From Hoeflea algicola (GTDB taxonomy: Bacteria; Pseudomonadota; Alphaproteobacteria; Rhizobiales; Rhizobiaceae): DNA of 64,000 bases. The notes beneath the pieces were generated by a model that was given only the letters and a program-made list of their open reading frames with translations, did no database searches and was not told where the DNA came from. A program made the translations under genes and the position numbers. Below are positions 55,447 through 64,000 of this stretch, piece by piece. Each line of letters begins with the position of its first letter. Positions within the stretch are counted from its first letter, which is position 1. The stretch lies in the NCBI RefSeq assembly GCF_026619415.1, contig NZ_JAOVZR010000001.1:1054001-1118000 (forward strand), written 5' to 3'.

Positions 55447-55851
55447 TCAGGCTTGTTCGAGCTCGATCAACGTGCCGTTGAAATCCTTCGGGTGCAGAAA
55501 CAGCACCGGCTTGTTGTGGGCGCCAATCCTCGGTTCGCCGTCGCCCAGCACCCGCGCGCCCTCCTGCTTGAGCTTGTCACGGGCAGCCAGAATATCTTCG
55601 ACCTCGTAGCACACATGATGCATCCCGCCGGAGGGGTTCTTAGCCAAAAACGCTGCAATCGGTGAGTCAGGTCCCAACGGTTCAAGCAGTTCGATCTTGG
55701 TGTTGGGCAGCATGATGAACACCACGGTGACACCGTGCTCGGGCAGCACCTGCGGCTCTGTCACCTCGGCGCCCAGCATGGTCTGGTACTGGGCGCTTGC
55801 CGCGGCGAGATCAGGCACCGCAATGGCAACATGGTTCAGTCGTCCAAGCAT
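55447..55851 (-). CDS. mce: Methylmalonyl-CoA epimerase
   Basis: A 134-residue glyoxalase-fold protein: LGRLNHVAIAVPDL at the start (metal His7), FIMLPNTKIELLEPL, GGMHHVCYEVEDI and GTLIELEQA at the end carry the metal-binding His/Glu. It interconverts the (S)- and (R)-forms of methylmalonyl-CoA in propionate breakdown; the mutase that follows uses B12, like NrdJ in this window. 10-nt gap from rnj. Confidence 0.92.
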   Translation of the reverse strand: MLGRLNHVAIAVPDLAAASAQYQTMLGAEVTEPQVLPEHGVTVVFIMLPNTKIELLEPLGPDSPIAAFLAKNPSGGMHHVCYEVEDILAARDKLKQEGARVLGDGEPRIGAHNKPVLFLHPKDFNGTLIELEQA

Positions 55852-55861
55852 GATCGTCCTC

Positions 55862-57529
55862 TCACACCTTGCTGACGAACACTGTCACCACGGGCTTCTT
55901 GCCCCATACCTCGTTCGCAGCTGCACGAACAGAGCGACGGATTGCCTCGCGCACCCCGTCGATGTCCTTGCGGCGCCCACGCGGGATGCTCTCGACCGCT
56001 CCCAGGACGGAATCATAGAGAATATCCTCCATGTCGTCGCCGCTGTTGTCGAATGCCGGCAGGCCGATTGCCGAGACCACCGGATCGCGTTGAAATTCAA
56101 AACGCTGATCAAGCATCACATTGACCGAGACATGGCCTGCGAACGACAGCTTGCGCCGTTCGGAAATCCCCATCTCGTCATAATCGCCGATCAGCTGGCC
56201 ATCCTTGTAGACCCGGCCATGCGGCGCTTCGCCGATTACTTCCGGCGCACCTGGCGCCAGCCGCAGGATCGAGCCGTTGCGCACACGCGGGGTCAGCGCG
56301 ATGCCGGAAGCCTGCGCCAGAGCGGCCTGCGCGGTCAGATGCGCCGCCTCACCATGCACCGGCACAAGGATCTTCGGCTTGACCCACTCGTACATCTGCA
56401 CCAGTTCGCTGCGCCGTGGGTGACCGGAGACATGCACCAGTGCGTCGCCGTCCGAGATCACCTTCACGCCCTGATCGATCAGCGCGTTCTTGATCTCGAT
56501 AATGCCCTTCTCGTTGCCGGGAATGGTTCGTGACGAAAACACCACCGTGTCGCCGGCAGCAAGCGCAACATTGCGCATCTCGTCGCGCGACAGTTTGGCC
56601 AGCGCCGCACGCGGCTCACCCTGGCTGCCGGTCAGGATCACGACGACCTTGTCGCGCGGAATATATCCGTATTCGTCTTCGGCAAGAAAGCCGGGCAGTC
56701 CGTCCATCATGCCCAGATCGGTCGCCACATTGACAACCCGCTTGATCGAGCTGCCGAGCAACAGAACTTCCCGTCCTGCGTCGCGCGCAGCCTCGGCGAT
56801 CGACCGGATTCGGCCGACATTGGACGAGAACGTGGTGATCGCCACCCGGCCTTCAGCCTGCTCGATGACTTCGCGCAGACCCTGGCTGACTTCTTTTTCC
56901 GACGGCGAAATTCCCTCGCGCATGGCGTTGGTGGAATCGCACATCATGGCAAGGATTCCCTCCTCGCCCAACTGCCGGAAACGGTTCTCGTCGGTCAACG
57001 GTCCGAGCGACGGCGTGGCGTCGATCTTCCAGTCACCGGTATGAATGAGATTGCCCAGCGGCGTCCGGATCGCCAGCGAGAACGGCTCGGGAATCGAGTG
57101 GTTAACCGCCACCGGTTCGATTTCGAAGGGACCGACTTGGAACCGCTCACCCGCCTTGAAAACGGTTACCGGCACTTCGGCCCGAGTCCGCTCATAGGCG
57201 CGCTTGGCTTCCAGCATGCCGGCGGTGAACGCCGAGGCATAGACAGGCACCTTGAGCTGCGGCCAGATCGGCGCAAGCCCGCCATAATGGTCCTCATGGG
57301 CGTGGGTGATAATGATTGCCTTGAGCTGATTGCCAAGCTTCTTGACGAAATCGATATCGGGCAGAATCAGATCCACACCGGGCAGTTCCGGCCCGGGAAA
57401 CGTCACCCCGCAATCAACCATGATCCATTCACGCTGTTTGGGAGAGCCATAGCCGTAAAGCGCGAGATTCATGCCGATTTCGCCAACGCCGCCGAGCGGG
57501 ATGAATACGAGATCCTGGTCTTTTGTCAT
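55862..57529 (-). CDS. rnj: Ribonuclease J
   Basis: A 555-residue metallo-beta-lactamase/beta-CASP RNase. The zinc motif HAHEDH (76-81) is intact, and the beta-CASP region with SGHPRRSELVQM and PVHGEAAHL (H, D contacts) follows. RNase J has 5'-3' exonuclease and endonuclease activity and matures rRNA and mRNA in alphaproteobacteria alongside RNase E. The ATG at 57529 has AGGA 6 nt upstream; a TTG three nucleotides farther was not chosen. Confidence 0.94.
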   Translation of the reverse strand: MTKDQDLVFIPLGGVGEIGMNLALYGYGSPKQREWIMVDCGVTFPGPELPGVDLILPDIDFVKKLGNQLKAIIITHAHEDHYGGLAPIWPQLKVPVYASAFTAGMLEAKRAYERTRAEVPVTVFKAGERFQVGPFEIEPVAVNHSIPEPFSLAIRTPLGNLIHTGDWKIDATPSLGPLTDENRFRQLGEEGILAMMCDSTNAMREGISPSEKEVSQGLREVIEQAEGRVAITTFSSNVGRIRSIAEAARDAGREVLLLGSSIKRVVNVATDLGMMDGLPGFLAEDEYGYIPRDKVVVILTGSQGEPRAALAKLSRDEMRNVALAAGDTVVFSSRTIPGNEKGIIEIKNALIDQGVKVISDGDALVHVSGHPRRSELVQMYEWVKPKILVPVHGEAAHLTAQAALAQASGIALTPRVRNGSILRLAPGAPEVIGEAPHGRVYKDGQLIGDYDEMGISERRKLSFAGHVSVNVMLDQRFEFQRDPVVSAIGLPAFDNSGDDMEDILYDSVLGAVESIPRGRRKDIDGVREAIRRSVRAAANEVWGKKPVVTVFVSKV

Positions 57530-57532
57530 CAA

Positions 57533-58297
57533 TTATCCTGTCTGGTCATTTCCATGAGCGGGGAAAAACACGTCGCCGGAGGCGATCATCTGCTTGTTCC
57601 CGTCCGGCGTTGCAAGAATTAGCCTGCCCTCGCCGTCTATACTGTCAAACAGACCATGTATTTGGCGGTCTGGCAAATTCACCGTTACCGGTTTTCCGAT
57701 CCCGTCGACACGCGTCATCCAGACATCCCGGATGGCGGTGAGGCCGCGTCCCTGATCCCATTTTGACAGTGCCAAATCCATCGACACCACCAACCGTGCG
57801 AACAGTTCCTGCGGCGTAGCAGCACTTCCCCGCTCGTGAAGGCATGTCGCCGGATAGAGCCCGGCTTCGGGACGATGAGCGATATTGATGCCGCATCCGA
57901 TTACCACCGCGGTGCCGCCCCCAGGGAGCTGTTCGGCTTCAATTAAAATACCTGCGGTCTTGCGGCCATCAAGCAACAAATCGTTGGGCCACTTGATCCG
58001 CAGCTTGCCTGCATCGCTCGGCAACACCGTCGATATCGCGTCGTGGACAGCAATTGTCACAGCCAGCGGCAGGCTTGCCATCGCTTCCCACGGTGCTGGA
58101 TCAATCAGCAACAGCGATGCATAGAGATTGCCCGGTTCGGATACCCAGACCCGCCCCCTGCGGCCACGACCACCGGTCTGGCGCGCCGCGGTGATCCACA
58201 ATCCACCCTGATCGCCCGACCGCGCCCGGTCCATGCATTCGGCATTGGTGGATGCCACATCCCCCAACTCGATATGTCGAAAATCTGGACCCCTCAT
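57533..58297 (-). CDS. birA: Biotin--[acetyl-CoA-carboxylase] ligase
   Basis: A 254-residue biotin protein ligase. QTGGRGRRGRVWVSEPGNLY is the biotinyl-AMP loop and KWPNDLLLDGRKTAGILIE the substrate site. The N-terminal DNA-binding domain of the Escherichia coli protein is absent, so it is a ligase only. It attaches biotin to carboxylase carrier domains. Located between nuoN and rnj, the usual place in Hyphomicrobiales. Confidence 0.93.
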   Translation of the reverse strand: MRGPDFRHIELGDVASTNAECMDRARSGDQGGLWITAARQTGGRGRRGRVWVSEPGNLYASLLLIDPAPWEAMASLPLAVTIAVHDAISTVLPSDAGKLRIKWPNDLLLDGRKTAGILIEAEQLPGGGTAVVIGCGINIAHRPEAGLYPATCLHERGSAATPQELFARLVVSMDLALSKWDQGRGLTAIRDVWMTRVDGIGKPVTVNLPDRQIHGLFDSIDGEGRLILATPDGNKQMIASGDVFFPAHGNDQTG

Positions 58298-58315
58298 GCG
58301 GGCAACCGCGGCATG

Positions 58316-59758
58316 CTAGAAGAATGTCTTCGCGGCAACATCGGCGGCAAGGCCCAGCGGGTTGGAGATAACCACGAAGAACAGCACAAACAGGCCGGCG
58401 ATTCCAAACACCAGTTTGAGTTCGCCCGCCACCGGAACAAAACTGTCAGACGGCTCATCGAACCACATGATCTTGACGATCCTGAGATAGTAGTAGGCCC
58501 CTACCACGGAAGCCAGCACGCCGATGATCGCCAACGCGTAGAGCTTGGCTTCGATGGCTGCAACGAAGACGAAATACTTGCCGAAGAACCCTGCCAGCGG
58601 CGGAATGCCGGCCAGCGAGAACATCATGATCGTCATCATCAACGCCATGAACGGATTGGTCTTGGCAAGACCGGCAAGATCGGTGATCTGCTCGACATTG
58701 CCCTCTTCCTTGCGACGCATCGCCAGAATGACGGCGAATGTGCCGAGCGTCATCACCATGTAGATCAGCATGTAGAGGATGACACCGCGCACCCCGGCCT
58801 GGCTGCCAGCAGCGAGACCGACCAGCGCGAACCCCATATGACCGATCGACGAATAGGCCATCAGTCGCTTGATACTCTTCTGACCGATCGCCGCAAACGC
58901 GCCAAGCACCATAGAGGCAATCGACATGAAGACGACAATCTGCTGCCAGTCGAGCGAGATCGGTTCGAACGCCTCGATCACGATGCGAATGAATACCGCC
59001 ATGGCGGCAATCTTCGGCGCAGCCGAGAAAAAGGCCGTCACCGGTGTTGGCGCACCTTCATACACATCCGGGGTCCACATGTGGAAAGGCACGGCCGAAA
59101 TCTTGAAGGCGATACCCGCAAGCACGAACACCAGGCCGAACACCAGCCCCAGCGAGCGGTCGTTGCTGGCAATCGCCGTGGCAATCTCGTCAAACCCGGT
59201 AAAGCCGGTGTAGCCGTAGACCAGCGATGCGCCGTACAGCAAAAGCCCTGAGGACAAGGTCCCGAGAACAAAATATTTAAGGCCCGCTTCAGTCGACCTC
59301 GAGCTCTCACGGTTGATCGCGGCGACCACGTAAAGCGCCAGCGATTGCAGTTCCATGCCCATATAAAGCGCAATCAGATCATTGGCCGAAATCATCAGCA
59401 GCATGCCGAGCGTCGCCAGCACGATGAGAACCGGAAACTCGAACTTGTCGATCCGTTCTGCCTTGGCATGACCCACGGTCATCACCATCGCGGTAATCGA
59501 GCCGATCAGCACCAGCACCTTCATGAAGCGTGCGAACGGGTCGGACAGGAAGGCCCCGTTATAAGCTTCGCCATTGCCGGTGAGCAGCACAAGCACCAGG
59601 CCGGCGGCAATCAGCAGCGCCACGGCCAATCCGTTGACGAGTGTCACCGACTTCTCGCCGGAGAACACACCCACCATCAACAGCAGCATGGCGCCCCCGG
59701 CCAGCATGAGCTCGGGCACAGAAAGCTGTAGGCTCGAAAAGAGGATATCTGGCGTCAT
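58316..59758 (-). CDS. nuoN: NADH-quinone oxidoreductase subunit N
   Basis: A 480-residue antiporter-like membrane subunit of complex I with about fourteen helices. [14 protein letters not shown] and [20 protein letters not shown] (proton-channel Lys/His region) are diagnostic. It forms one of the proton paths in the membrane arm. Last gene of the nuo operon; birA follows after 18 nt. Confidence 0.96.
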   Translation of the reverse strand: MTPDILFSSLQLSVPELMLAGGAMLLLMVGVFSGEKSVTLVNGLAVALLIAAGLVLVLLTGNGEAYNGAFLSDPFARFMKVLVLIGSITAMVMTVGHAKAERIDKFEFPVLIVLATLGMLLMISANDLIALYMGMELQSLALYVVAAINRESSRSTEAGLKYFVLGTLSSGLLLYGASLVYGYTGFTGFDEIATAIASNDRSLGLVFGLVFVLAGIAFKISAVPFHMWTPDVYEGAPTPVTAFFSAAPKIAAMAVFIRIVIEAFEPISLDWQQIVVFMSIASMVLGAFAAIGQKSIKRLMAYSSIGHMGFALVGLAAGSQAGVRGVILYMLIYMVMTLGTFAVILAMRRKEEGNVEQITDLAGLAKTNPFMALMMTIMMFSLAGIPPLAGFFGKYFVFVAAIEAKLYALAIIGVLASVVGAYYYLRIVKIMWFDEPSDSFVPVAGELKLVFGIAGLFVLFFVVISNPLGLAADVAAKTFF

Positions 59759-59778
59759 GGTCCCGCAGTCTCCGTGGC

Positions 59779-61290
59779 TCAGTTCACAGTCAGCGCGAGA
59801 TCGCGCGCTGCTTGCAGCGAAGCCGAGTAGTTGTTGATCAGCGCGTCAACCGAAGCCGCCGTCGCATCAAAGATCGGCGCCGGATAGACGCCAAAGAAGA
59901 TAATAAGCACGATCAGCGGATACAGGATCGCCTTCTCGCGGCCCGACAGGTCGAGCATGGCTTTCAGGCTTTCCTTTTCCAGCGCGCCGAAGACGACACG
60001 GCGGTAAAGCCACAAGGCATAGGCAGCCGACAGTATCACGCCGATCGTGGCAAACAGCGCCACCATTGTATTGGCCTGGAAAACGCCCATCAGCGTCAGA
60101 AATTCACCGACGAAGCCGGAGGTGCCCGGCAGGCCGACATTGGCCATGGTGAAGATCATGAACGCAACAGCGTATCTCGGCATGTTGTTGACCAGCCCGC
60201 CATACGCCGCAATGTCACGGGTGTGAAGCCGGTCATAGATCACGCCGACACAAAGGAACAGCGCACTCGAGATCAAACCGTGGCTGAGCATCTGGAAGAT
60301 TGCCCCCTGCACGCCCTGCTGGTTGGCGGCAAAGATACCCAGAGTCACGTAGCCCATATGCGCCACCGACGAATAGGCGATCAGCTTTTTCATGTCGGTC
60401 TGCATCATCGCCACCAGCGAGGTATAGATGATCGCCACCACCGAAAGGGTGAACATGAACGGCGCGAAATCGGCGGAAGCCAGCGGGAACATCGGCAGCG
60501 AAAACCGCAGGAAGCCGTAGCCGCCGAGCTTCAACAAGATGCCTGCCAGGATTACCGACCCCGCGGTCGGCGCTTCCACGTGCGCATCCGGCAACCAGGT
60601 ATGAACCGGCCACATCGGCAGCTTGACTGCAAACGACGCGAAAAACGCAAGCCATAGCCAGGTCTGCATCTCCGCCGGGAAATCATGCGCCAGCAGCGCC
60701 CGGATATCGGTCGTGCCTGCATCCCAGAACATCGCCATGATCGCCAGCAGCATCAGCACCGAACCGGCGAGCGTATAGAGAAAGAACTTGAAACTCGCAT
60801 AGACACGGCGCTTGCCGCCCCATACGCCGATGATCAGGAACATCGGTATCAGGCCGGCCTCGAAGAAGACGTAGAACAGCACGATATCGAGCGCACAGAA
60901 CACGCCGATCATCATTGTTTCCAGGATCAGGAAGGAGATCATGTATTCGCGTACGCGCGTCTCCACCGACTTCCAGCTGGCCAGCACACACAGCGGCATC
61001 AGGAAGGTAGTGAGGATAACGAACAGCATCGAGATGCCATCCACACCCATCGCGTAGGAAAACATCGATCCGGGCAAATCGATGGCTTCCACCATCTGGA
61101 AGCCGGGATCGGCTGCATCAAAATTCGCCCAGATCAGCAACGACATGATGAAGGTCGCGGTGGTGCCGAGCAACGCCACCTGGCGAATATTGCGACGACC
61201 AATCTCTGTGTCATCCTTGATTGGCAGGATGAACAGGACACAGATCAAAGGTATGAAAGTGACGACGGACAGAAGAGGCCAATCGGTCAT
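59779..61290 (-). CDS. nuoM: NADH-quinone oxidoreductase subunit M
   Basis: A 503-residue antiporter-like subunit. [19 protein letters not shown] and [20 protein letters not shown] hold the conserved Glu and Lys of the proton channel. The ATG at 61290 overlaps the nuoL stop by one base (TGATG), which fixes the start; the ORF beyond it is out of step with the family. Gap to nuoN is 20 nt. Confidence 0.96.
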   Translation of the reverse strand: MTDWPLLSVVTFIPLICVLFILPIKDDTEIGRRNIRQVALLGTTATFIMSLLIWANFDAADPGFQMVEAIDLPGSMFSYAMGVDGISMLFVILTTFLMPLCVLASWKSVETRVREYMISFLILETMMIGVFCALDIVLFYVFFEAGLIPMFLIIGVWGGKRRVYASFKFFLYTLAGSVLMLLAIMAMFWDAGTTDIRALLAHDFPAEMQTWLWLAFFASFAVKLPMWPVHTWLPDAHVEAPTAGSVILAGILLKLGGYGFLRFSLPMFPLASADFAPFMFTLSVVAIIYTSLVAMMQTDMKKLIAYSSVAHMGYVTLGIFAANQQGVQGAIFQMLSHGLISSALFLCVGVIYDRLHTRDIAAYGGLVNNMPRYAVAFMIFTMANVGLPGTSGFVGEFLTLMGVFQANTMVALFATIGVILSAAYALWLYRRVVFGALEKESLKAMLDLSGREKAILYPLIVLIIFFGVYPAPIFDATAASVDALINNYSASLQAARDLALTVN

Positions 61291-63275
61291 CAGAATGCAC
61301 TCCCGAGCATCATCCATGTGACAAGCGCTGCAATTCCGATCAGCATCACGAAGGCGTAGTGGTAGAGATAACCGGACTGCAGTCGGACGACCCGGCCGGT
61401 GATGTCCTGAACCCGAGCGGCAATGCCATCGGGGCCGTATCTGTCAATGACGCGACCATCGCCCTGCTTCCACAGAAACTGGCCAAGCCATTTGGCGGGA
61501 CGGACAAAGATGAAGTCGTAAAGCTCGTCAAAATACCATTTGTTGAGCAGGAACTGGTAGAGGACGCGATGATCCTCGGCCAGCCGCTTGGGCGTTTCGG
61601 GCGAGCGGATATAGAAGAACCAGGCCGTCAGCAGTCCCAGGAGCATGGCCACGAACGGGCTCAGCTTGACCCACAACGGCACGTGATGGAATTCATCGAG
61701 GATCGTGTTGTCGGGCAGCGTAAACAGTGCCCCCTTCCAGAATTCTGCATATTCATGGCCGAAGAAGTATCCCTCGAACAGAACACCCGCAAACAACGCG
61801 CCCGCGGCCAGAATGAACAGCGGAACCAGCATCACCAACGGTGATTCATGCGCGTGATGCATCACGTCGGCTGATGCCCGCGGCTTGCCGTGGAAGGTCA
61901 TGAAGATCAGCCGCCAGGAATAGAAGCTGGTAAACATCGCCGCGATCACCAACAGTCCGAAGGCGATGCCGGCAGCCGGGTTTTCCGCAACATAAGCGGA
62001 TTCAATGATGATGTCCTTGGAGAAGAAGCCGGCGGTACCCAGCATGGTGCCGGGAATGCCGACGCCGGTCAGCGCCAGCGTACCGATAATCATCATCCAG
62101 TAAGTTACGGGAATTTTTTTCCGCAACCCGCCCATGCGCCGCATGTCCTGCTCGTCGGAGACAGCGTGGATCACCGAGCCGGAACCAAGAAACAACAGTG
62201 CCTTGAAGAAGGCGTGCGTGAACAGATGGAAGATTGCCGCGCCATAGGCGCCGATGCCGAGCGCTACGAACATGTAGCCGAGCTGCGAACAGGTCGAATA
62301 GGCAATCACCCGTTTGATGTCGTTCTGGACCAGACCGACGGTAGCGGCGAAGAACGCCGTGATAGCGCCAATTGAGACAACTACGGTCAAGGCGTCGGGC
62401 GACAGTTCGAAAATCGGTGACATCCGCGCCACCAGGAACACGCCCGCCGTCACCATGGTGGCGGCATGGATCAGCGCCGACACCGGAGTCGGGCCTTCCA
62501 TCGCGTCAGGCAACCATGTGTGCAGCAGGAACTGGGCTGACTTGCCCATCGCGCCCATGAAAAGCAGCAGGCAGACACCGGTGATCGCGTGCGCCTTGTC
62601 GAGCTGCATGCCGAACAGGTTGATCACCGCATCGCCGGCCGGTGCACCTTCTGCCGGCAGGAAATCCACGGCAGCGGCAAAGATCGTTTCGAACGAGGCC
62701 GAACCGAACAGCACGAACAGACCAAAGATGCCCAGCAGGAAGCCAAAGTCACCGACCCGGTTGACGACGAACGCCTTTATCGCCGCGGCATTGGCCGATG
62801 GCTTCTTGTACCAGAAACCGATCAGCAGATAGGAGGCGACGCCAACCCCTTCCCAGCCGAAGAACATCTGCAGCAGGTTGTCCGATGTCACCAGTGCAAG
62901 CATGGCGAAGGTGAAGAACGAGAGATAGGCAAAGAACCGCGGGCGGTGCGGGTCATGATGCATGTAGCCGATCGAATAAACGTGCACCAGGCAGGACACG
63001 GTGTTGACCACCACCAGCATGACCGCGGTCAGTGTGTCGATCCTGAGCGCCCAATCGACGCTGAAAGCACCCGATTCCATCCAGCGCATCACCGGGATGC
63101 GGACAGTTTCGCCATCCCCGATGGCGACCGAGTAGAACGCCACCCACGACAGCAGCGCCGCAACGATCAGAAACAGGGTCGTCACATATTCCGACGCCTT
63201 GGCACCGATCGCACGGCCGCCAAGACCGGCAATGAGCGCGCCGATAAGGGGAAGAAAGACGATAGCTTGGTACAT
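61290..63275 (-). CDS. nuoL: NADH-quinone oxidoreductase subunit L
   Basis: A 661-residue antiporter-like subunit with the long C-terminal lateral helix typical of Nuo[21 protein letters not shown] and [20 protein letters not shown] are the family blocks. It is the distal proton pump of complex I. Start ATG at 63275; nuoK ends 7 nt upstream. Confidence 0.96.
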   Translation of the reverse strand: MYQAIVFLPLIGALIAGLGGRAIGAKASEYVTTLFLIVAALLSWVAFYSVAIGDGETVRIPVMRWMESGAFSVDWALRIDTLTAVMLVVVNTVSCLVHVYSIGYMHHDPHRPRFFAYLSFFTFAMLALVTSDNLLQMFFGWEGVGVASYLLIGFWYKKPSANAAAIKAFVVNRVGDFGFLLGIFGLFVLFGSASFETIFAAAVDFLPAEGAPAGDAVINLFGMQLDKAHAITGVCLLLFMGAMGKSAQFLLHTWLPDAMEGPTPVSALIHAATMVTAGVFLVARMSPIFELSPDALTVVVSIGAITAFFAATVGLVQNDIKRVIAYSTCSQLGYMFVALGIGAYGAAIFHLFTHAFFKALLFLGSGSVIHAVSDEQDMRRMGGLRKKIPVTYWMMIIGTLALTGVGIPGTMLGTAGFFSKDIIIESAYVAENPAAGIAFGLLVIAAMFTSFYSWRLIFMTFHGKPRASADVMHHAHESPLVMLVPLFILAAGALFAGVLFEGYFFGHEYAEFWKGALFTLPDNTILDEFHHVPLWVKLSPFVAMLLGLLTAWFFYIRSPETPKRLAEDHRVLYQFLLNKWYFDELYDFIFVRPAKWLGQFLWKQGDGRVIDRYGPDGIAARVQDITGRVVRLQSGYLYHYAFVMLIGIAALVTWMMLGSAF

Positions 63276-63282
63276 GGCTCTC

Positions 63283-63591
63283 TCAGCCCTTCATCATGTT
63301 GACGTCTTCCACGGCGATCGAGCCGCGGTTTCTGTAAAAGACGACGAGAATGGCGAGCCCGATGGCGGCCTCCGCTGCGGCAACCGTCAGCACCATGAGC
63401 GCGAACACCTGGCCGACCATGTCGTTGAGGTGCATCGAGAACGCAACCATGTTCACATTGACGGCAAGCAGGATCAGTTCAATCGACATCAGCATGATGA
63501 TCACGTTCTTGCGGTTCAGGAAGATCCCGAAGACGCCGAGCGTAAACAGGATCGCACTGACTGTCAGATAGTGGGGAAGTCCGATTTCCAT
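63283..63591 (-). CDS. nuoK: NADH-quinone oxidoreductase subunit K
   Basis: A 102-residue three-helix subunit. [20 protein letters not shown] carries the two buried glutamates of the proton path (the second, in [13 protein letters not shown], is also seen). Between nuoJ (26-nt gap) and nuoL. Confidence 0.96.
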   Translation of the reverse strand: MEIGLPHYLTVSAILFTLGVFGIFLNRKNVIIMLMSIELILLAVNVNMVAFSMHLNDMVGQVFALMVLTVAAAEAAIGLAILVVFYRNRGSIAVEDVNMMKG

Positions 63592-63617
63592 TCGCTTGTT
63601 CCTTCACGCCTCCGCGT

Positions 63618-64000
63618 TCAAATGCCCTGGCCAGGCTTGACGTTGACCACCTTGATGGCGGTCTCCGGCGTCCGGGCAACCTGATGGGAGATGTCTTGCC
63701 GCTTGATATGTTCACGATGCCTCAGTGTCAGCACGATGGCCCCGATCATGGCCACCAGCAGCACCATTCCGGCTGTCTGGAAGTAGAAGATGAAGTCCGT
63801 ATACAGCACATCGCCGAGCGCTTCGGTATTGGTTCGCTGCGACAGCGCCGGGATCGGGCTGGCGCCACTGACCGCCGCCGACGAGATAAAGGTGTTGCCA
63901 GCCAGAACCACGATCAGTTCCGCAGCCAGGATCAACCCGACCACCACGCCCATCGGCGCATATTCGAGCGCACCCGCCTTCATTTCGGCAAAATCCACAT
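63618..64000 (-). CDS. nuoJ: NADH-quinone oxidoreductase subunit J (C-terminal part, cut by window edge)
   Basis: About 127 codons up to the window end, open beyond it; NuoJ is normally about 200 residues, so roughly the N-terminal third is outside. Membrane helices GVVVGLILAAELIVVLAG and FYFQTAGMVLLVAMIGAIVL and the end HREHIKRQDISHQ match NuoJ. Four further nuo genes follow it in the standard order. Confidence 0.92.
   Translation of the reverse strand, partial: VDFAEMKAGALEYAPMGVVVGLILAAELIVVLAGNTFISSAAVSGASPIPALSQRTNTEALGDVLYTDFIFYFQTAGMVLLVAMIGAIVLTLRHREHIKRQDISHQVARTPETAIKVVNVKPGQGI

Overview
The window looks like a chromosomal segment of an alphaproteobacterium of the Hyphomicrobiales (Rhizobiales), possibly a Hoeflea-like marine relative; genus is a guess. 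Three things support this: the suf gene order sufS2-B-C-D-S1-X-A with two cysteine desulfurases, the run nuoJKLMN-birA-rnj-mce-DUF1467-proS-lolC-lolD, and an adenosylcobalamin-dependent ribonucleotide reductase (NrdJ). Most genes are GC-rich and densely packed, often with ATGA-type overlaps.

Layout. 1-10.5 kb is a catabolic cluster: a sugar ABC importer (binding protein, two permeases, ATPase), an enolase-superfamily dehydratase, a rhamnose-mutarotase-like protein, a Gfo/Idh/MocA oxidoreductase, a split altronate-dehydratase-type enzyme cut by the window edge, an amidohydrolase, two paralogous MaoC hydratases and a class III CoA-transferase. This suggests a non-phosphorylative sugar or sugar-acid route that ends on CoA esters. 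10.6-17.8 kb holds tRNA-Leu(UAA), wrbA, a CinA-type protein, a universal stress protein, a frameshifted LysE-type exporter, gpt, a chemoreceptor coupled to a small gene, and a NUDIX hydrolase. 18.2-22.2 kb is nrdJ, behind a probable NrdR box pair and a foldable leader.

22.2-24.8 kb is the accessory part of the window. It has an AT-richer HEPN-motif gene, then an array in which a REPIN-like inverted palindrome doublet alternates with 3' remnants of a GIY-YIG nuclease gene, ending in one intact GIY-YIG gene. The whole is bracketed by direct copies of a 170-bp repeat. I consider this the best candidate for an undescribed nuclease/repeat system.

24.8-40.7 kb carries assorted housekeeping and envelope genes: a DUF6481-like protein, a thermonuclease, a phosphatase, a frameshifted PhnA-like gene, a CPA1 antiporter, selO, a thioredoxin-fold protein, msrA/msrB, tamB/tamA, and a large FAD/GcvT oxidoreductase. 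41-48.6 kb is the suf operon for Fe-S cluster assembly, with an Irr-type iron box upstream. 48.8-54.2 kb has an alpha/beta hydrolase, a DMT transporter, lolD, a frameshifted lolC and proS. 54.4-54.6 kb contains an unannotated small RNA with promoter and terminator. 54.7-64 kb runs through a small hypothetical gene, DUF1467, mce, rnj, birA and nuoN to nuoJ (truncated by the window end).

Three reading frames (LysE-type exporter, PhnA-like, LolC) are each broken by one nucleotide. Because LolC is normally needed for lipoprotein sorting, sequencing indels should be considered before calling these genes dead.
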